Assembly: GCF_027244095.1 (NCBI RefSeq)
Contig: NC_069657.1
Location: 6,334,001-6,398,000, forward strand
Direction of reading: 5' to 3'
DNA from: Hemicordylus capensis
Lineage: Eukaryota; Chordata; Lepidosauria; Squamata; Cordylidae
Length of the DNA stretch: 64,000 nucleotides
The notes beneath the pieces were generated by a model that worked only from the letters and a program-made list of their open reading frames with translations, did no database searches and had not been told where the DNA came from. Made by a program: the position numbers and the translations under genes. Shown here in pieces: positions 19,704-30,800 of this stretch (positions within the stretch are counted from its first letter, which is position 1; each line of letters starts with the position of its first letter).

Positions 19704-21295
19704 TGTCGCACCATCAGAGAAGGAGTTGCTTAATTCTGTGTCCCCTGCCAAATGCGCCACTATCTTTACAAGCTGCTTCCCTACACATGTGGGGGTGGGT
19801 GGGAGGCATTTCCCCACATTTTAAAGAAAGCAGCTTGGGTGGGGTGTGATTTTTTAATGGAAAAATGCCAGAGGGGAAAGGGTTGCAAAGCCCCCTCTGC
19901 TTTTTCCCTCATGCACTTGTGACCGGTATTTATAATACTTTTATTTATTTATTTCTGTCATTTACATTTTCAGGCGTACCTCCCAAAGTGGCCGGCAAAG
20001 TATTGTCAAGACTGGTCGAGTGCAAGTCTTCCCATCTAGATTATGACTTCCTTGGCTGCATTTGGTGAAAAAAGAAAACATCACAGTAGATCGACACACA
20101 CCTGACTCAGTTCAGATGTACTACCAACCCACAATTTGGTATTACGTGAGTGGGCCCTGCTCTCACGTGCTTTTTCCTCCCTGCCCCATATGTTCTGTTG
20201 TCCTTCCAATTTTGCAGCCAACCATAGTTCTCTGTCACATCAGAACCGAGCAAACTATGGCTTGAACAAAGCCATAGTTTCCCCATAAGCCGGGATTGTA
20301 AACCCAGTTCAATCCAACACTCACAAATCTTAGTTCTGGGCAAATGCTTGGATGTATTTGCCAACTCTGGACAGCCACTAAATTGGAAGCAGTTCCTCTC
20401 TGATTTTTTTTTTTGGGGGGGGCTCTTTCTTGAGGCAAAGTGACCCAATTGACCCCGGCAGCAGGTTACTGGGGTTCTAGCAAGATGCCCCCCACTGCTG
20501 TCATTGGGGCAGCTCTTTGGGACTGATCTGACCCATGCAAACTTTGCAAGGAAAACCTCTCCTCCTTGCAAGAAGCACAAGGAGGGACGCAGAGGCTGCT
20601 GGCAACCTTCCCTTCACACCCCCTGCCGGTACGAGGCTGAAGAAGAGGGGCTGCTGTGGGCGGTATTCAGGGCACTCCTTGTGAGAAGCAGCCCAAGGCT
20701 CCTGGTGCATGATACAGCTCCAGCTTTCCAGAATCCATGTTTATTTTTCAAAGTTTTGGGGCTGCTCCAGAGCTGAGTCTAATCACTGTTGCTGTGCATG
20801 TTCCAGAGCGAAGCCCTGACACAGATTAAGCTCTGAATCCATCATCTTGCGGAGTGCGCAGCCTGTACACTTCCAAGTCTCGGGCTGGAAGCAATTATCA
20901 GGAGACTGGATTAGCCCTCTGGAACTGGATGCTTTTGTTCACGTCTCTGGAACACTGGGAGCAGGCCACTGTCCAAGGCAAGCGGCAGGGGAAAGGTTGA
21001 GCTGACCTCGCAAGGGACTTCTGATGGCTTTATGGCTTGGATTCAGCCTTGGATGTAACTTGCACGTGCTGCCCTTCCTGGTCCTCGCTTTGGTTTCCAA
21101 GACTATCCCACCATGTTTTTCCTACCCTCCTCCTTCCTCGGCTTAATGTATCTTTTCTGCTATAAAAATACTGATTGATGTCTGGAGGAGTGCTGAGCTT
21201 GTGCAAGCATATGGAACTAATGCACGGCTGTTGTGCAACTAGTGACAAAGTCTGAGCTTTGCATTCCAGACCAGTACTGCTGCACTAGTGCAAAC
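19704..21295. other. intergenic DNA, mostly unassigned
   Basis: A small palindrome-rich stretch at about 20215-20300 (CAAACTATGGCTTG / CAAAGCCATAGTTT) may be a MITE remnant. 20700-21050 looks single-copy. No supportable gene. Confidence 0.4.
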
Positions 21296-21599
21296 ATATA
21301 GGAACATAGGAAGCTGCCATATACTGAGTCCGACCCTTGGTCCAGCTAGCTCAGTATTGTCTACACAGACTGGCAGTGGCTTCTCCAAGGTTGCAGGCAG
21401 GAATCTCTCTCAGCCCAATCTTGGAGATGCTGCCAGGGAGGGAACTTGGAACCTTCTGCTCTTCCCAGAGCAGCTCCATCCCCTAAGGGGAATATCTTAG
21501 TGCTCACACTGCTAGTCTCCCATTCATATGCAACCAGGGCAGACCCTGCTTAGCTAAGGGGACAAGTCATGCTTGCTGCCACAAGACCAGCTCTCCTCT
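21296..21599 (-). mobile_element. 5S/tRNA composite SINE, near complete
   Basis: A reverse-strand copy with the tail at the left (TAGGAACATAGGAAGCTGCC), the body, a decayed tRNA-like part, and the 5S-like head at the right, whose reverse complement carries AGCTAAGCAGGGTC and GAATGGGAGAC. Confidence 0.9.
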
Positions 21600-21684
21600 T
21601 TACGCTTGTGCAACCAGGCGTAACACCTGTGGCATACTTCATATGTTCCGCAGGAATTTTGACTGCTAGCTGAGCATCGTGCCC

Positions 21685-21935
21685 CTGCTAACTGAGCAAA
21701 AAGGCACCTTTCAAAATGGGGATCCTCTCATATATTTTGCAGAGAGAGAGCAACTGGCCCTACCCATCCCCAGCACAGCATCCCTCCAGTGGCTGTTGTT
21801 GGTGCCTACCTTGTGTTTCTTTTTAGACTGTGAGCCCTTTGGGGACAGGGAGCCATTTTACTTATTTATTTTTCTATGTAAACTGCTTTGAGAACTTTTG
21901 TTGAAAAGCAGTATATAAGTACTAGTAATTTTGCA
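21685..21935 (+). repeat. recurrent L2-tailed unit
   Basis: Head AACTGAGCAAAAAGGCACC, middle CTGGCCCTACCCATCCCCAG and GTGGCTGTTGTTGGTGCC, tail TTTAGACTGTGAGCCCTTTG and GTATATAAGTACTAG. Confidence 0.75.
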
Positions 21936-22293
21936 CAATAGCGAAATTGAGAAAACCCCTGTTACCTACATGGTATTGCAACTCTGTTGTACAAGCCCAG
22001 CATTTGTTAGTATCCCAGATGTTGTATTTTGGCAGTATCTCTTTCTTGTTAATATGGACAGACAATAAGCACTCATGCTGTGTGAGTCCATGCATGCACA
22101 GCAAAACCCTCAGGGCTTTGGACCTGGAATGCAGAACTCGGCTTCCTAGGAAGTTCAGTTGATTTGTATGGCTTTGCTTATTTGCGTAATTTATTCTGCT
22201 TCTATTCAATAAGCTATGCAAGGCACTGAAGCTCTGCCCCCAATGGCAGTTCATCTAACTTAACAAGGTAACTTCAGAGCTTGTATCAGGATG

Positions 22294-22294
<1 letters not shown>

Positions 22295-22332
<38 letters not shown>
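22295..22332. repeat. (CA)n microsatellite
   Basis: About 19 CA units. Confidence 0.95.
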
Positions 22333-22337
<5 letters not shown>

Positions 22338-22429
22338 ACTCTCTCTTCACAGTCACTTCACAGTTTCCAGTTGCTGTTGGCTCTGCCTGCTTCCAAGTCC
22401 AATTCAAAGTGCTTCGCCCAGGGCTTCTC

Positions 22430-22704
22430 AAACACAGGTCCACAGATGTTGTTGGACTTCAACTCCCACAATCCCCAGCCACAATGGAATTCAATGTACA
22501 AATGGCTCTAATCTAAAGGGACACTGAATAGGTGCTAAAAACCTTACCCAAACGGAGCTCCCTGTTCTGTACAATAGCAATGCTGTAAGCCAGGAATCCT
22601 CAAATTTTAATCCCCAGATTTTGTCTGACTACTACAACTCTCATCATCTCCCAGGCTTTTGTGGGGAGGCCCAACATCTGGAGACCCAAGTTTGACAACC
22701 ATCT
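22430..22704. mobile_element. two degraded hAT MITEs
   Basis: A half element at 22430-22495 (CAGGGCTTCTCAAACACAGG ... CAACTCCCACAATCCCC) and a fuller one at about 22590-22704 (CCAGGAATCCTCAAATTTT ... CCCAAGTTTGACAACC). No clean target duplication is visible for either. Confidence 0.55.
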
Positions 22705-22707
22705 TGC

Positions 22708-22810
22708 TTAGCCTTTAAAGTCCTATATGGCCGGGACCCCAATAGCTTAAGGACTGCCTTCTTCTACATGAGCCAGTCCACTTTGCATCCTACCCACATA
22801 TTCCATTCAA
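22708..22810 (+). mobile_element. L2-like coding fragment
   Basis: Encodes FKVLYGRDPNSLRTAFF, comparable to the YKALNGLGPGYLRERL segment of the other L2 copies but diverged. Confidence 0.45.
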
Positions 22811-22820
22811 GGTATTTACA

Positions 22821-23016
22821 GGCCTAAGTCACACAGTCCTTTAAATCTAGGTTTAATGTGGGTTACTGACATTGCTTGACTGTGCAAATCCATGCCAAAG
22901 CAGGAATCTCAGATACATATCTTGGGCCATAAACCTCCTTGGCCTGGCTTCACACAATTATGCTAATGTTGGTAACCCACATTAAACCTGGATTTGAACA
23001 ACTGTATGAATCAGAC
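22821..23016. mobile_element. palindromic MITE
   Basis: About 45-bp terminal inverted repeats: left GGCCTAAGTCACACAGTCC ... GGTTTAATGTGGGTTAC, right GTAACCCACATTAAACC ... GAATCAGACC. Superfamily is not assigned, as I see no clear target duplication. Confidence 0.7.
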
Positions 23017-23189
23017 CACAGTCTGCATAAAGGGTACACTTTATTACTGATCTGAGCACACACATCCTTATTCACATGTTCTATTTGCACATACAGCAGC
23101 ACACACAATCTGTACTCTGCATTTTTGAGGGGGCCAGTTCCTTGTTGGTTTTTTTAAATGAATGCTTGTACAGTCAATCATGTAAATTT

Positions 23190-23196
23190 TTTTTGT

Positions 23197-23235
<39 letters not shown>

Positions 23236-23258
23236 TATATATATCCGATATATTATAT
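23190..23258. repeat. (TA)n/(GA)n/(TA)n low-complexity block
   Basis: TATATA, GAGAGA and TATATA runs directly before a Helitron-like 5' end. Confidence 0.9.
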
Positions 23259-23259
23259 A

Positions 23260-23800
23260 TCCTATATAATAAAGAGCCAGGGTGTGCACCTGTGTCTCTG
23301 TGCCCATGTCTTTCTCAGCTGTTCTGGGCATGCGCGGAGTGCATGCCCAGAACGTCCGAGAAAGATATGGCCACAGAGACACGACGGCCATGTTGTCTCC
23401 CGGGACGAAAGAAGGAGAAGCGGGGACCGGGGAGGGCAGATGCGGCAGTGGCGGGACCAGCCCAGCCGCTAAAAAGGAGGATGAGAAGCGGGGACCGGGC
23501 AGAGGCGGCAGTGGCGGGACCGGCCCTGCCGCAAAAACGAAGGAGAACAAGCAGAAACAGGGGAGGGCAGATGCGGCAGCGGCGGAGAAGTGGAGACCGG
23601 GGGAGGACAGAGGCAACAGCGGCGTTGAGGAGGAGATTTCTCCGATGAGGAGAGACAATGGGGGTGGGACCGGCCCGGCCAAGGAAAAAAACAAACGGCG
23701 GCAAGACCGGCCCGGACCCGCAAAGGAAAGAAACGGCGGCAGCAGATCATATCCCTACTAGCGCCCGTTATTTACTCTAGGGTATATTTAGAAATACGGG
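23260..23800 (+). mobile_element. Helitron-like element with internal hairpin and minisatellite
   Basis: The 5' end TCCTATATAATAAAGAGCCA, preceded by A, matches known vertebrate Helitron starts. An imperfect hairpin with arms of about 40 bp spans 23293-23381, with a perfect 13-bp inner stem (GTTCTGGGCATGC). Purine/GC-rich quasi-repeats of about 75 bp follow (GCGGGGACCGGG, GCAGTGGCGGGACC). The 3' end is uncertain: CTAG occurs at 23758-23761 and 23777-23780 beside a GCCCGT/ACGGGC hairpin. Confidence 0.68.
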
Positions 23801-24568
23801 CCAGAAACGTCTTTTTCTTTTTATACAAAAACTGACTTCACACAAAGAGCTCACACTGCTCTGCAATAAGCATCCTTTTAACTGAAACATTAGTTTCAGG
23901 AAACATTATTTTAAAGAGCAATCAGGGCTTTTATTTATAAGTGGCACTAGTCACCTCTCTGATGCAGACCTTCCATTTCGAAGGTTTGTCACCTTCCGGT
24001 TTGCTGAAAAATCTGGGAAAGGCAAAGAGGGAAAAGCTGAGCAGCAGGGAAAGCCCAGCAGTGAAGAAACCTCCCTCTATGCCTTTCCGTAATGCCACCA
24101 ACTTCTCCATCGTGGCAATATATGCAGTTGCTATTTCCAGTCTTTTACGAGCGCATCCTGTTTTGTGATTTTAGCAGTCACAGCATTTAGCCAGCGTGTG
24201 TGCACGAAGGGCTTGGAATGGGAATCTCGTATGTGTTGACAACACACACATGGCCTTCAGGGCTGGAACAATCCACTCCCTGGCAGCAAATAGGAAGCCA
24301 CCACTGGCATATCAGGAAGGAGACTGGGGTCGGCTGGCTGCATAAGGTGTACAGACCAGTTCCACCATGGTTACATGCTACAGTGGTATTCCCACTGGGC
24401 TTTTTCAGCTGGTCCTGTTACTAGAGTTCTCCCTACTTCTCTCTTTGGATTTAGCTGATTGGGGTTTAATTTGTGATGATGATGTGTTTATCTATTGATT
24501 GTTAGCTGGTTTGAGGTTCCATCTGTACTGTAAGGCAAGCGAAAACATTATTATTAATAAATTCATAA
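23801..24568. other. unassigned intergenic DNA
   Basis: Nothing recognised except an A/T-rich LINE-like tail at about 24500-24560. Confidence 0.4.
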
Positions 24569-25630
24569 GGGCGGTTCTCATGCTGATTACAAGGATAGGA
24601 GTCTCCTAGTTTGAGAGCTGAGCATGCTCTCAGTTGGTCATAGTGAGAACTCTGTAATCAAGAGGTTTGTTCACATGACCATCTGGGGATGGGCAGAAGG
24701 CCAAGAGTGCTCCTACCTCATGACTCCTGGACAGGGTGTAGTGGAGGTGGGATGTGCAGGGACGGAGGGCGAGAACCTCTCCACTTCTCTGGCTGTTGGG
24801 ATGGGCATGGCCATGAGGGCTGTCATGGAGAGCACCTGCACTTCTGAATTTGCAGCTACATCACTGCTCTCAGATGACCAGAACCTCTGTTTGGCTTTGC
24901 AAACCCAACATCCAGATGACTGAGGCTCTGGCAGCATTCCACTGGCATTGGGAGATGCAAGGCCTGTCCTGCTGTGGATGGTCCTCCAAACATGCCCCTA
25001 CCTTCCCAGCATGCATTGTGCTACCAGAAGCCTGGGGAAACCTAAAGATGGCAGCAGCCCCCTCCCCCCGCCGACCACTCTGGCCACAGAACTCTATGGT
25101 AGCTGTGTGGGTAGACAGTGCAGCATTCTTCCAAGTGAAGAGACTGTGTGTGCCTACATCACCTGCGGGGGTGGGGGGGTGAGGAGAGGTCTCTTTCCCT
25201 CCTACATGGGTTAGAACAAGGTATAGACTCTCAGTTAGCCATGCTTGAAAAAGAGATTTGAGAAGGCTGGGTTGCTGGTGGTGGTTCCACACATGCCTGA
25301 ACAGCTGGACTTGCTGCCTCCTACCCCAAAATGGATGTTTATGGAAAACAGCCCTAAGGTAGGAGGAGGAGAAAATGAACTGTGAGCTGGGTACGGAGGC
25401 AGGAGGCTCGGGGTGTACTTTCCCTCCCTCTGGAGCTCGGTGCAAGTTCTGGACCAGGGTTCACCACTGCTGCCCGCCCCCATCCCCTGCCTACTCGCAG
25501 TCTATCCTTCTCCCCTCCTCCTGCCTTGCCTGCAGAATTCTCACAATGGCCAGTGGGGAGCACACACAGCTCCCGCACTAGGGTCGGAGCAAGGCTTCTC
25601 CTCCCCTAGGAAGCATTGTGAGAACCGCTC
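24569..25630. mobile_element. candidate DNA element with GGGCGGTTCTCA ends
   Basis: Left end GGGCGGTTCTCATGC and right end GTGAGAACCGCTC are inverted repeats about 1.06 kb apart. Similar ends occur at 37044/39198. Target duplication and superfamily are not determined, and no transposase code was seen. Confidence 0.4.
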
Positions 25631-26750
25631 TATACTCTGAGTGACAATGAGCTCCTTGTGCTCTGTGAGAGGCATAGAGACTTGCGTGGGGGGAGGGACT
25701 TTGCTGACCTCCCCTTTCCCGGAAGCTCCGTGTCACCTGAAAAACATCTCACTCTCTCTGGGGGTTGTGCAGCTCTCTGGGACATATTTTCAGGTGACGC
25801 AGATGACCTCTGAGGGAAGCAGAGCACTCCCACAAGCAGCCACTGGTTGCATCCGATACCTAGAAAGAGAGCTCTGCACCCTAAGGAGCTTCCGCTACCT
25901 TTCCAGCTTTCCACCCAGTTTCCCCAAAACTCAGTCTCTGCCCCAGCCTGTCTCATACCCAGCCTGTCTTTCCCAAGCTGTTCTTCATCTGATCTTTTCA
26001 CACTCCGATATCTGCATCTCTCATCCGGTGGAGGTGTGTGCGCACCAACTTACACAACTCCTGGGAATTTCTCCTCCAGCATGATCTCTCAACCATGAGC
26101 TCACATTAAGGAACATCAACTGGACTCCTGGACTATCAGCCAGTGATCTGCCTCACAAAAGAGTCGCCCGCTTACTTTCATAATCGTAAACCATGAATGT
26201 TACAAAATACTCCAAAACTCTTTCCCCATCTAGGGGAAAAATACTGCAGAAACCTACCCCTTCTCGGAAAACTCTGGATTTTGCAGGCTTAGCACAGTGT
26301 CTCGTCTCCAAAGCATGTAGGCAAGATCTTCCCAAGAATCAGAATGGAAGGAAATCTAAATCTCACTACATAAATGTAAACAAGTTCTTCCAAATGGAAA
26401 CTTCGCACCAAACAACACACAAGTAGACACAAAGCACCATGTCTTCCAACACTTCTCATCAAGCCAGCGAGCAGGATGGATTGTCAACATCTTTTCCTGG
26501 AAAAACAGAAATGGTGGGTGAGAGTTTTTCTTTCACTTCATCCCTGCTTGTAAAGCTTTTGGCAGGAAAGACATTTTGGATGCTTTGGGGAAGCTCGGCT
26601 AAAATAAACGTTTGATATATCTGAGGCTTCATTCTGAACTTTGCCTTAAGAACAGATAGAACTTTTGTCTCTGCTTACGTCACCTCCAAAGCAGTGTTTT
26701 TCAATGAAGTTGGCTTATTATATCATCGAAGTTCATAATTACTTGGTTTG
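25631..26750. other. unassigned intergenic DNA
   Basis: No gene, RNA or repeat boundary is recognised. Confidence 0.4.
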
Positions 26751-26756
26751 AATATG

Positions 26757-26790
<34 letters not shown>

Positions 26791-26802
26791 TGTATGTATA
26801 TT
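26757..26802. repeat. (TATG)n microsatellite
   Basis: About eleven TATG units, next to the L2 reverse tail. Confidence 0.93.
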
Positions 26803-27345
26803 TCCATACTACCTGACATATGCATCCCAAAGCGATGAACATAAGTTAACATACTACAAATATAATAAAATGATTAAAACAATTATGATATAAAACCAAC
26901 TAATTAAAAGCCTGATAAAACAGGTGCATCTTAAGGCTCTTTTAAAAAATAGCCAGAGATCGAGAAACTCTGATTTTAACAGGGAGTGCTTTCCAGAGCC
27001 CTGAGGCAGCCACAGAGAATGTCCTGTCCCAAGTAGCCACCAAACAAGCCGGTGGTAGCCGTACCTGGACCTCCCCAGATGATCTTAATAGGCGGCAGGG
27101 TTCTTGACAAAGGTGGCAGTCTCTTAAGTACCCTGGACCTAAGCCCTTCTGGGCTTTATAGGAAATGACCAGCACTTTGTATTTTGCTTGGAAACATATC
27201 GGCAGCCAGTGCAATTCTTTCAGAATCAGTGTTATATAGTCCCTTGGGGTTGTCCCACAGACCAACCTGGCGGCTGTACCAGTTGCAGTTTCCATACTAT
27301 GTAGAAAGGCAGCCCCACATAGAATGCATTCAGTAGTCTGGTTAA

Positions 27346-27840
27346 AGTGCTGGTTATTACCTTTAAAGCCCTGTACAGCTTAGGCCCGAGTTACCTCAGA
27401 GAGCGCCTTCTTCTGTGTAATCCCTACCGCACATTAAGGTCATCTGAGGAGGTCCGTCTCCAGTTACCACCAGCTTGTCTGGTGGCGACTCAGAGGCGGG
27501 CCTTCTCTATAGCTGCTCCGGGGCTGTGGAATGCACTCTCTGTAGAAATCCCTAATTTGAATTATCTATTAGCCTTCAGGAGAGCCCTTAAAACGTATTT
27601 GTTTGGCCTGGCTTTCCAGGGTTTTAAAATCGGTTTTAATATTTTAACCAGGTTTTTAATTATTGCTATTGTTTAATTGTTGTTTTAAAATGTTTTAAAA
27701 TTGTTAATTGTTGTTATATTGTGTTTACTTTTTGTTTTAGCTTGTTACTGTTTTAATGGTTTGTTTTTAATTGTAAACCACCCTGAGCCATTTTGGAAGG
27801 GTGGTATAAAAATCAAATAAATAAAATCAAATAAATAAAA
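27346..27840 (+). mobile_element. L2 LINE 3' end, nested
   Basis: Encodes LVITFKALYSLGPSYLRERL, RSSEEVRLQLPPACLVATQR and LKTYLF, then a T-rich untranslated region and the tail ACCACCCTGAGCCATTTTGG ... GGTGGTATAAAA with AATAA repeats. Being inside the minus-strand copy, it inserted later. Confidence 0.87.
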
Positions 27841-27945
27841 TAGTCAAGCCTGGAGGTGGGCTACTGTGTGAAACAGGATGCTGGACTAGATGGGCCTTGG
27901 GCCTGATCCAGCAGGGCTGTTCTTGTGTGCTTATGAGGTGACCAG
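27841..27945 (+). mobile_element. CR1 3' tail, nested
   Basis: GTGTGAAACAGGATGCTGGA ... GCCTGATCCAGCAGGGCTG, flanked by GAGGTG on both sides, a likely short target duplication within the interrupted L2. Confidence 0.78.
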
Positions 27946-28172
27946 CATATGCACCACTGTTTTAAGGTCACTGACCTCCAGAAATGGGCATAGCTGATGT
28001 ATCAATCAAAGCTGATACAAAGCGCCTCTGACCATGGCCTCAATCCGAAAGGCCAGAGAGAGTTTTGGATTCAGGAGTACCCCCCTGCTATACACTGGTT
28101 CTTTTGGGGGAGTGTAACCCCATCCAGAACAGGCAGATCAAAACCATCTCTTGGTTCTTGACCCCCCTGTCA

Positions 28173-28691
28173 TGGCCCAGACCTCTGAGTCTCGGAAGCA
28201 AAGTGGGTTTGGCGATTGCTGCCTTTGATGCATTTGGATGTAGCAGTAGGGAAAAGGGGCCAAGAGCAGGAAGTGGTGTAGGGGGAAGTGATGCTCCGTG
28301 GGAGGGACTGAAGAGCCTCCTCTTGCCAGCATAGAGTCTTCGAGGTCCGCTGGGGCAGCCCTTGAGCCTGGCTCTTACCAGTCAGTCTTTCAGAGTCATG
28401 AGCTGGGAAAACTGGCCACAGGATAGAGGCGTGCTACTAGCGTGGTGTTGCCAGACTTCATACCACCAGCTGGGACGAGGTTGATGGATTTGGGAGGGGA
28501 TGCTCTGCCTTGGAAGCCCCTGGCTTCCCCCCCCCTCAGCTTCCATGTGGTCAGAGGAGGGCAGATACCTGCCTTCCTACACCTTTGTGGGTGCCTGAAC
28601 TCCTGGCGGGCTCTCCCACCCTTCCCCGGGGTCTCTTCCTGCAGTCCTGAGAACTCCCAGGACCAGCCCTTGAGAAGCTGAAGCTTTGTAG
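28173..28691. other. unassigned intergenic DNA
   Basis: Nothing recognised. Confidence 0.4.
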
Positions 28692-29010
28692 GAAAGGAGA
28701 GCTGGTCTTATGGTGGCAAGCATGACTTGTCTCCTTAGCTAAGCAGTGTCTGCCCTGGTTGCATATGAATGGGAGACTAGAAGTGTGAGCACTGCAAGAT
28801 ATTCCCCTCAGGGGAGAATGGGGATGCTCTGGAGGAGGAGGAGCAGAAGGTTCCAAGTTCCCTCCCTGGCAGCGTCTCCAAGATCGAGCTGAGAGGGATT
28901 CCTGCCTGCAGCCTTGGAGAAGCCGTTGCTGCCAGTCTGTGAAGACACTACTGAGCTAGATGGACCAATGGTCTGACTCAGTATATGGCAGCTTCCTATG
29001 TTCCTGTGTC
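28692..29010 (+). mobile_element. 5S/tRNA composite SINE, near complete
   Basis: Head GGAGAGCTGGTCTTATGG, 5S-like TAGCTAAGCAGTGTCTGCC and ATGAATGGGAGAC, decayed tRNA-like middle, body, and tail GGTCTGACTCAGTATATGGC. Confidence 0.9.
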
Positions 29011-29094
29011 AAGGGCTGGAGGGTTAGAGAGTCCAATAGGCGTGCCTCTCACTCACCCTATCAGACATACGTGGCCCAGCTGCAAGATGTTTTA

Positions 29095-29640
29095 GCTATT
29101 ATTTATTATTTATTTACTTATATTTTCATACCACCTGATATGTACATCTCTAGGTGGTGTACATTTTTTATTTTGTTTAAGAAAGAAAGAACATTACGGG
29201 GGCGGGGGATGGTGGAATAGAAAGAAAACTACACAAATGCAGTAACTCACATCTCCCATATGTCTTATACATCAATCTGGATTTCAACTCTCTTATCGTA
29301 TCACCCTTTTCTGTCTACTCTCATTTCAATTTAGTCTGTTGACCTCCAGTTTAAAATGTTTAAATAACTGAGGGATCAAAGTTAATCAATAATACAGTTA
29401 AGAACATTTCATGGATTTATTTCCAGGGAGAATCCAAATCTTGGATAAGGTATCCAACCCTGTAACAAATTGGTGTACAAAATTTAAAACAATATAAAAA
29501 GCCACTGAAGACAGATCATCCTGGAGAGAATCTATCTATGTGGTCTCTGAGTGTCGACACTGACTTGACGGCACTTAATCAATCAAAAAGCCACAGTTGA
29601 AAATCCATGAAACACAATAAAAACAATCACATTAAAAAGT
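29095..29640 (-). mobile_element. L2-like reverse tail with a Sauria SINE tail fragment
   Basis: The reverse L2 tail (TTTTCATACCACCTGATATG) and A/T-rich 3' region. At about 29545-29583 lies a fragment of a Sauria/Bov-B-type tail (GTGTCGACACTGACTTGACG). Confidence 0.55.
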
Positions 29641-30209
29641 TATTAAAACTGTTAAGGCAAGCGAGCAACAGGCAGAAGCAAAAGGGAGGATTAATAATAT
29701 GCCAAATTGCCGGAAAGGGGGCAGCGGTGGTGGGGAGAGAAGCCAGATGGAAATAAAACTCCCACCCCACAATGTGTCTTTGTGTTGCCTTCTGAGGGTA
29801 TGGATTTGTCCACCTTCTAATGTGTGGTTTTATTACAAATTGGTTGTAATTTCCCTGAGAAGTCACAGCTTTGGGGGAGAGACACCAAATCTTACACCTG
29901 AGTACTTGGTGAGTTTTCCATTGCCCCTCCACTTTTCATCTGTTTTTTCTCCAAGTCCTGGACACTATCCACTGCTCAGACAAAAAGAGTTCTTGGAAGT
30001 GAGTCAAGCCTTTCTCAAGAGTTCTCTGGGAAAGCTAGTAAATACCAAGCTAATTCTGAATTGGACTGAGCAGAGCTCACCCATCAACCATTGATTTTTT
30101 CCAGCTACCATCACCGCCACCATCAAGCGCATCACTTGGTTTTCCAACACATCGTTATGGTGCTCTTGGGCCTATTTCACACCTGCTTGGTCAGCACTTC
30201 ATTATTTTA
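29641..30209. other. unassigned intergenic DNA
   Basis: Nothing recognised. Confidence 0.4.
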
Positions 30210-30217
30210 CTCTAGGT

Positions 30218-30356
30218 CAGGGATTCTCAACGTTGGGTCCCCAGAGGTTATTGGACTTCAACTCCCATAATAACCCCCAACCCCAGTGGCCTTTGGTTGG
30301 GGATGATGGGAGTTGAAGTCCAATAACATCTGGGGACCCAACATTGAGAATCCCTG
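30218..30356. mobile_element. hAT MITE, intact-looking, perfect target duplication
   Basis: A 139-bp palindrome beginning CAGGGATTCTCAACGTTGGG and ending CCAACATTGAGAATCCCTG, with a perfect 8-bp duplication CTCTAGGT at 30210-30217 and 30357-30364. The duplication fits the NTCTAGAN preference described for Charlie-type hATs. The very similar arms suggest a fairly young insertion. Confidence 0.93.
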
Positions 30357-30469
30357 CTCTAGGTGACCTTGTGCCAGTGGGCTGGCAACTGAATGTGTGG
30401 ACAGCCTCAGTCTAGAATCAACGGCTGGCATCCAGGCTAATGAAGCACGGATTCCCTGACCGTGTGTGC

Positions 30470-30800
30470 ATGTCACGGGTGCCAGCAAGGCTGAGTCATG
30501 GGCAGCAATCACTAGGGGGCACAGGCTGGGAGAATCCAGAGAAATGCCAGGAATTAAGTCCGGTAGATGATCAGAAGCCAGAGGGTCTCAGCAGTAGCCG
30601 GAAGTCAGGAGCAGGCCAAGGGGAAAACCAGGAGAGGATCAGAAACCAGCGGGTCTAGGCAGGAGCCGAGAATCGGGAACGAGCTGAGGGTCAAAGCCAA
30701 GAACCCGCCAGGCCAGAGAGTTGAGACAGGAGCTGGGAGTTGAAGCCACGCCAAAGGTCAAGCCAGGTCAGCAGGCAGGATCTAAGAGGATCAAGTAGGT
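30470..30800. repeat. purine-rich quasi-tandem stretch
   Basis: Repeated variants of GGAGC...GAAGTCAGGAGCAGG and GAGGATCAGAAACCAG occur at irregular 40-50-bp spacing. The family is unknown. Confidence 0.45.

Larger units (their letters stand above)
26815..28172 (-). mobile_element. L2 LINE, split by a second L2 and a CR1 tail
   Basis: The minus-strand L2 runs from 28172 to 27946 (upstream code like that at 60-280 of this window) and resumes at 27345 down to 26815 (TAARLVCGTTPRDY, ELHWLPICFQAKYKVLVISY, GLGPGYLRD). The gap holds a plus-strand L2 (27346-27840) and a CR1 tail (27841-27945). Confidence 0.85.

Noticed and set aside
18803-19824. Proline/serine-rich frames of about 225-327 codons
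   Set aside because: They read through the CCTGCCCCACTCTC minisatellite inside a Helitron; several frames are open on both strands, as expected from composition.
28692-28800. Possible 5S rRNA gene or pseudogene
   Set aside because: Same 5S-like segment in every SINE copy, lacking the 5S 5' third and a T-run terminator; part of the SINE.
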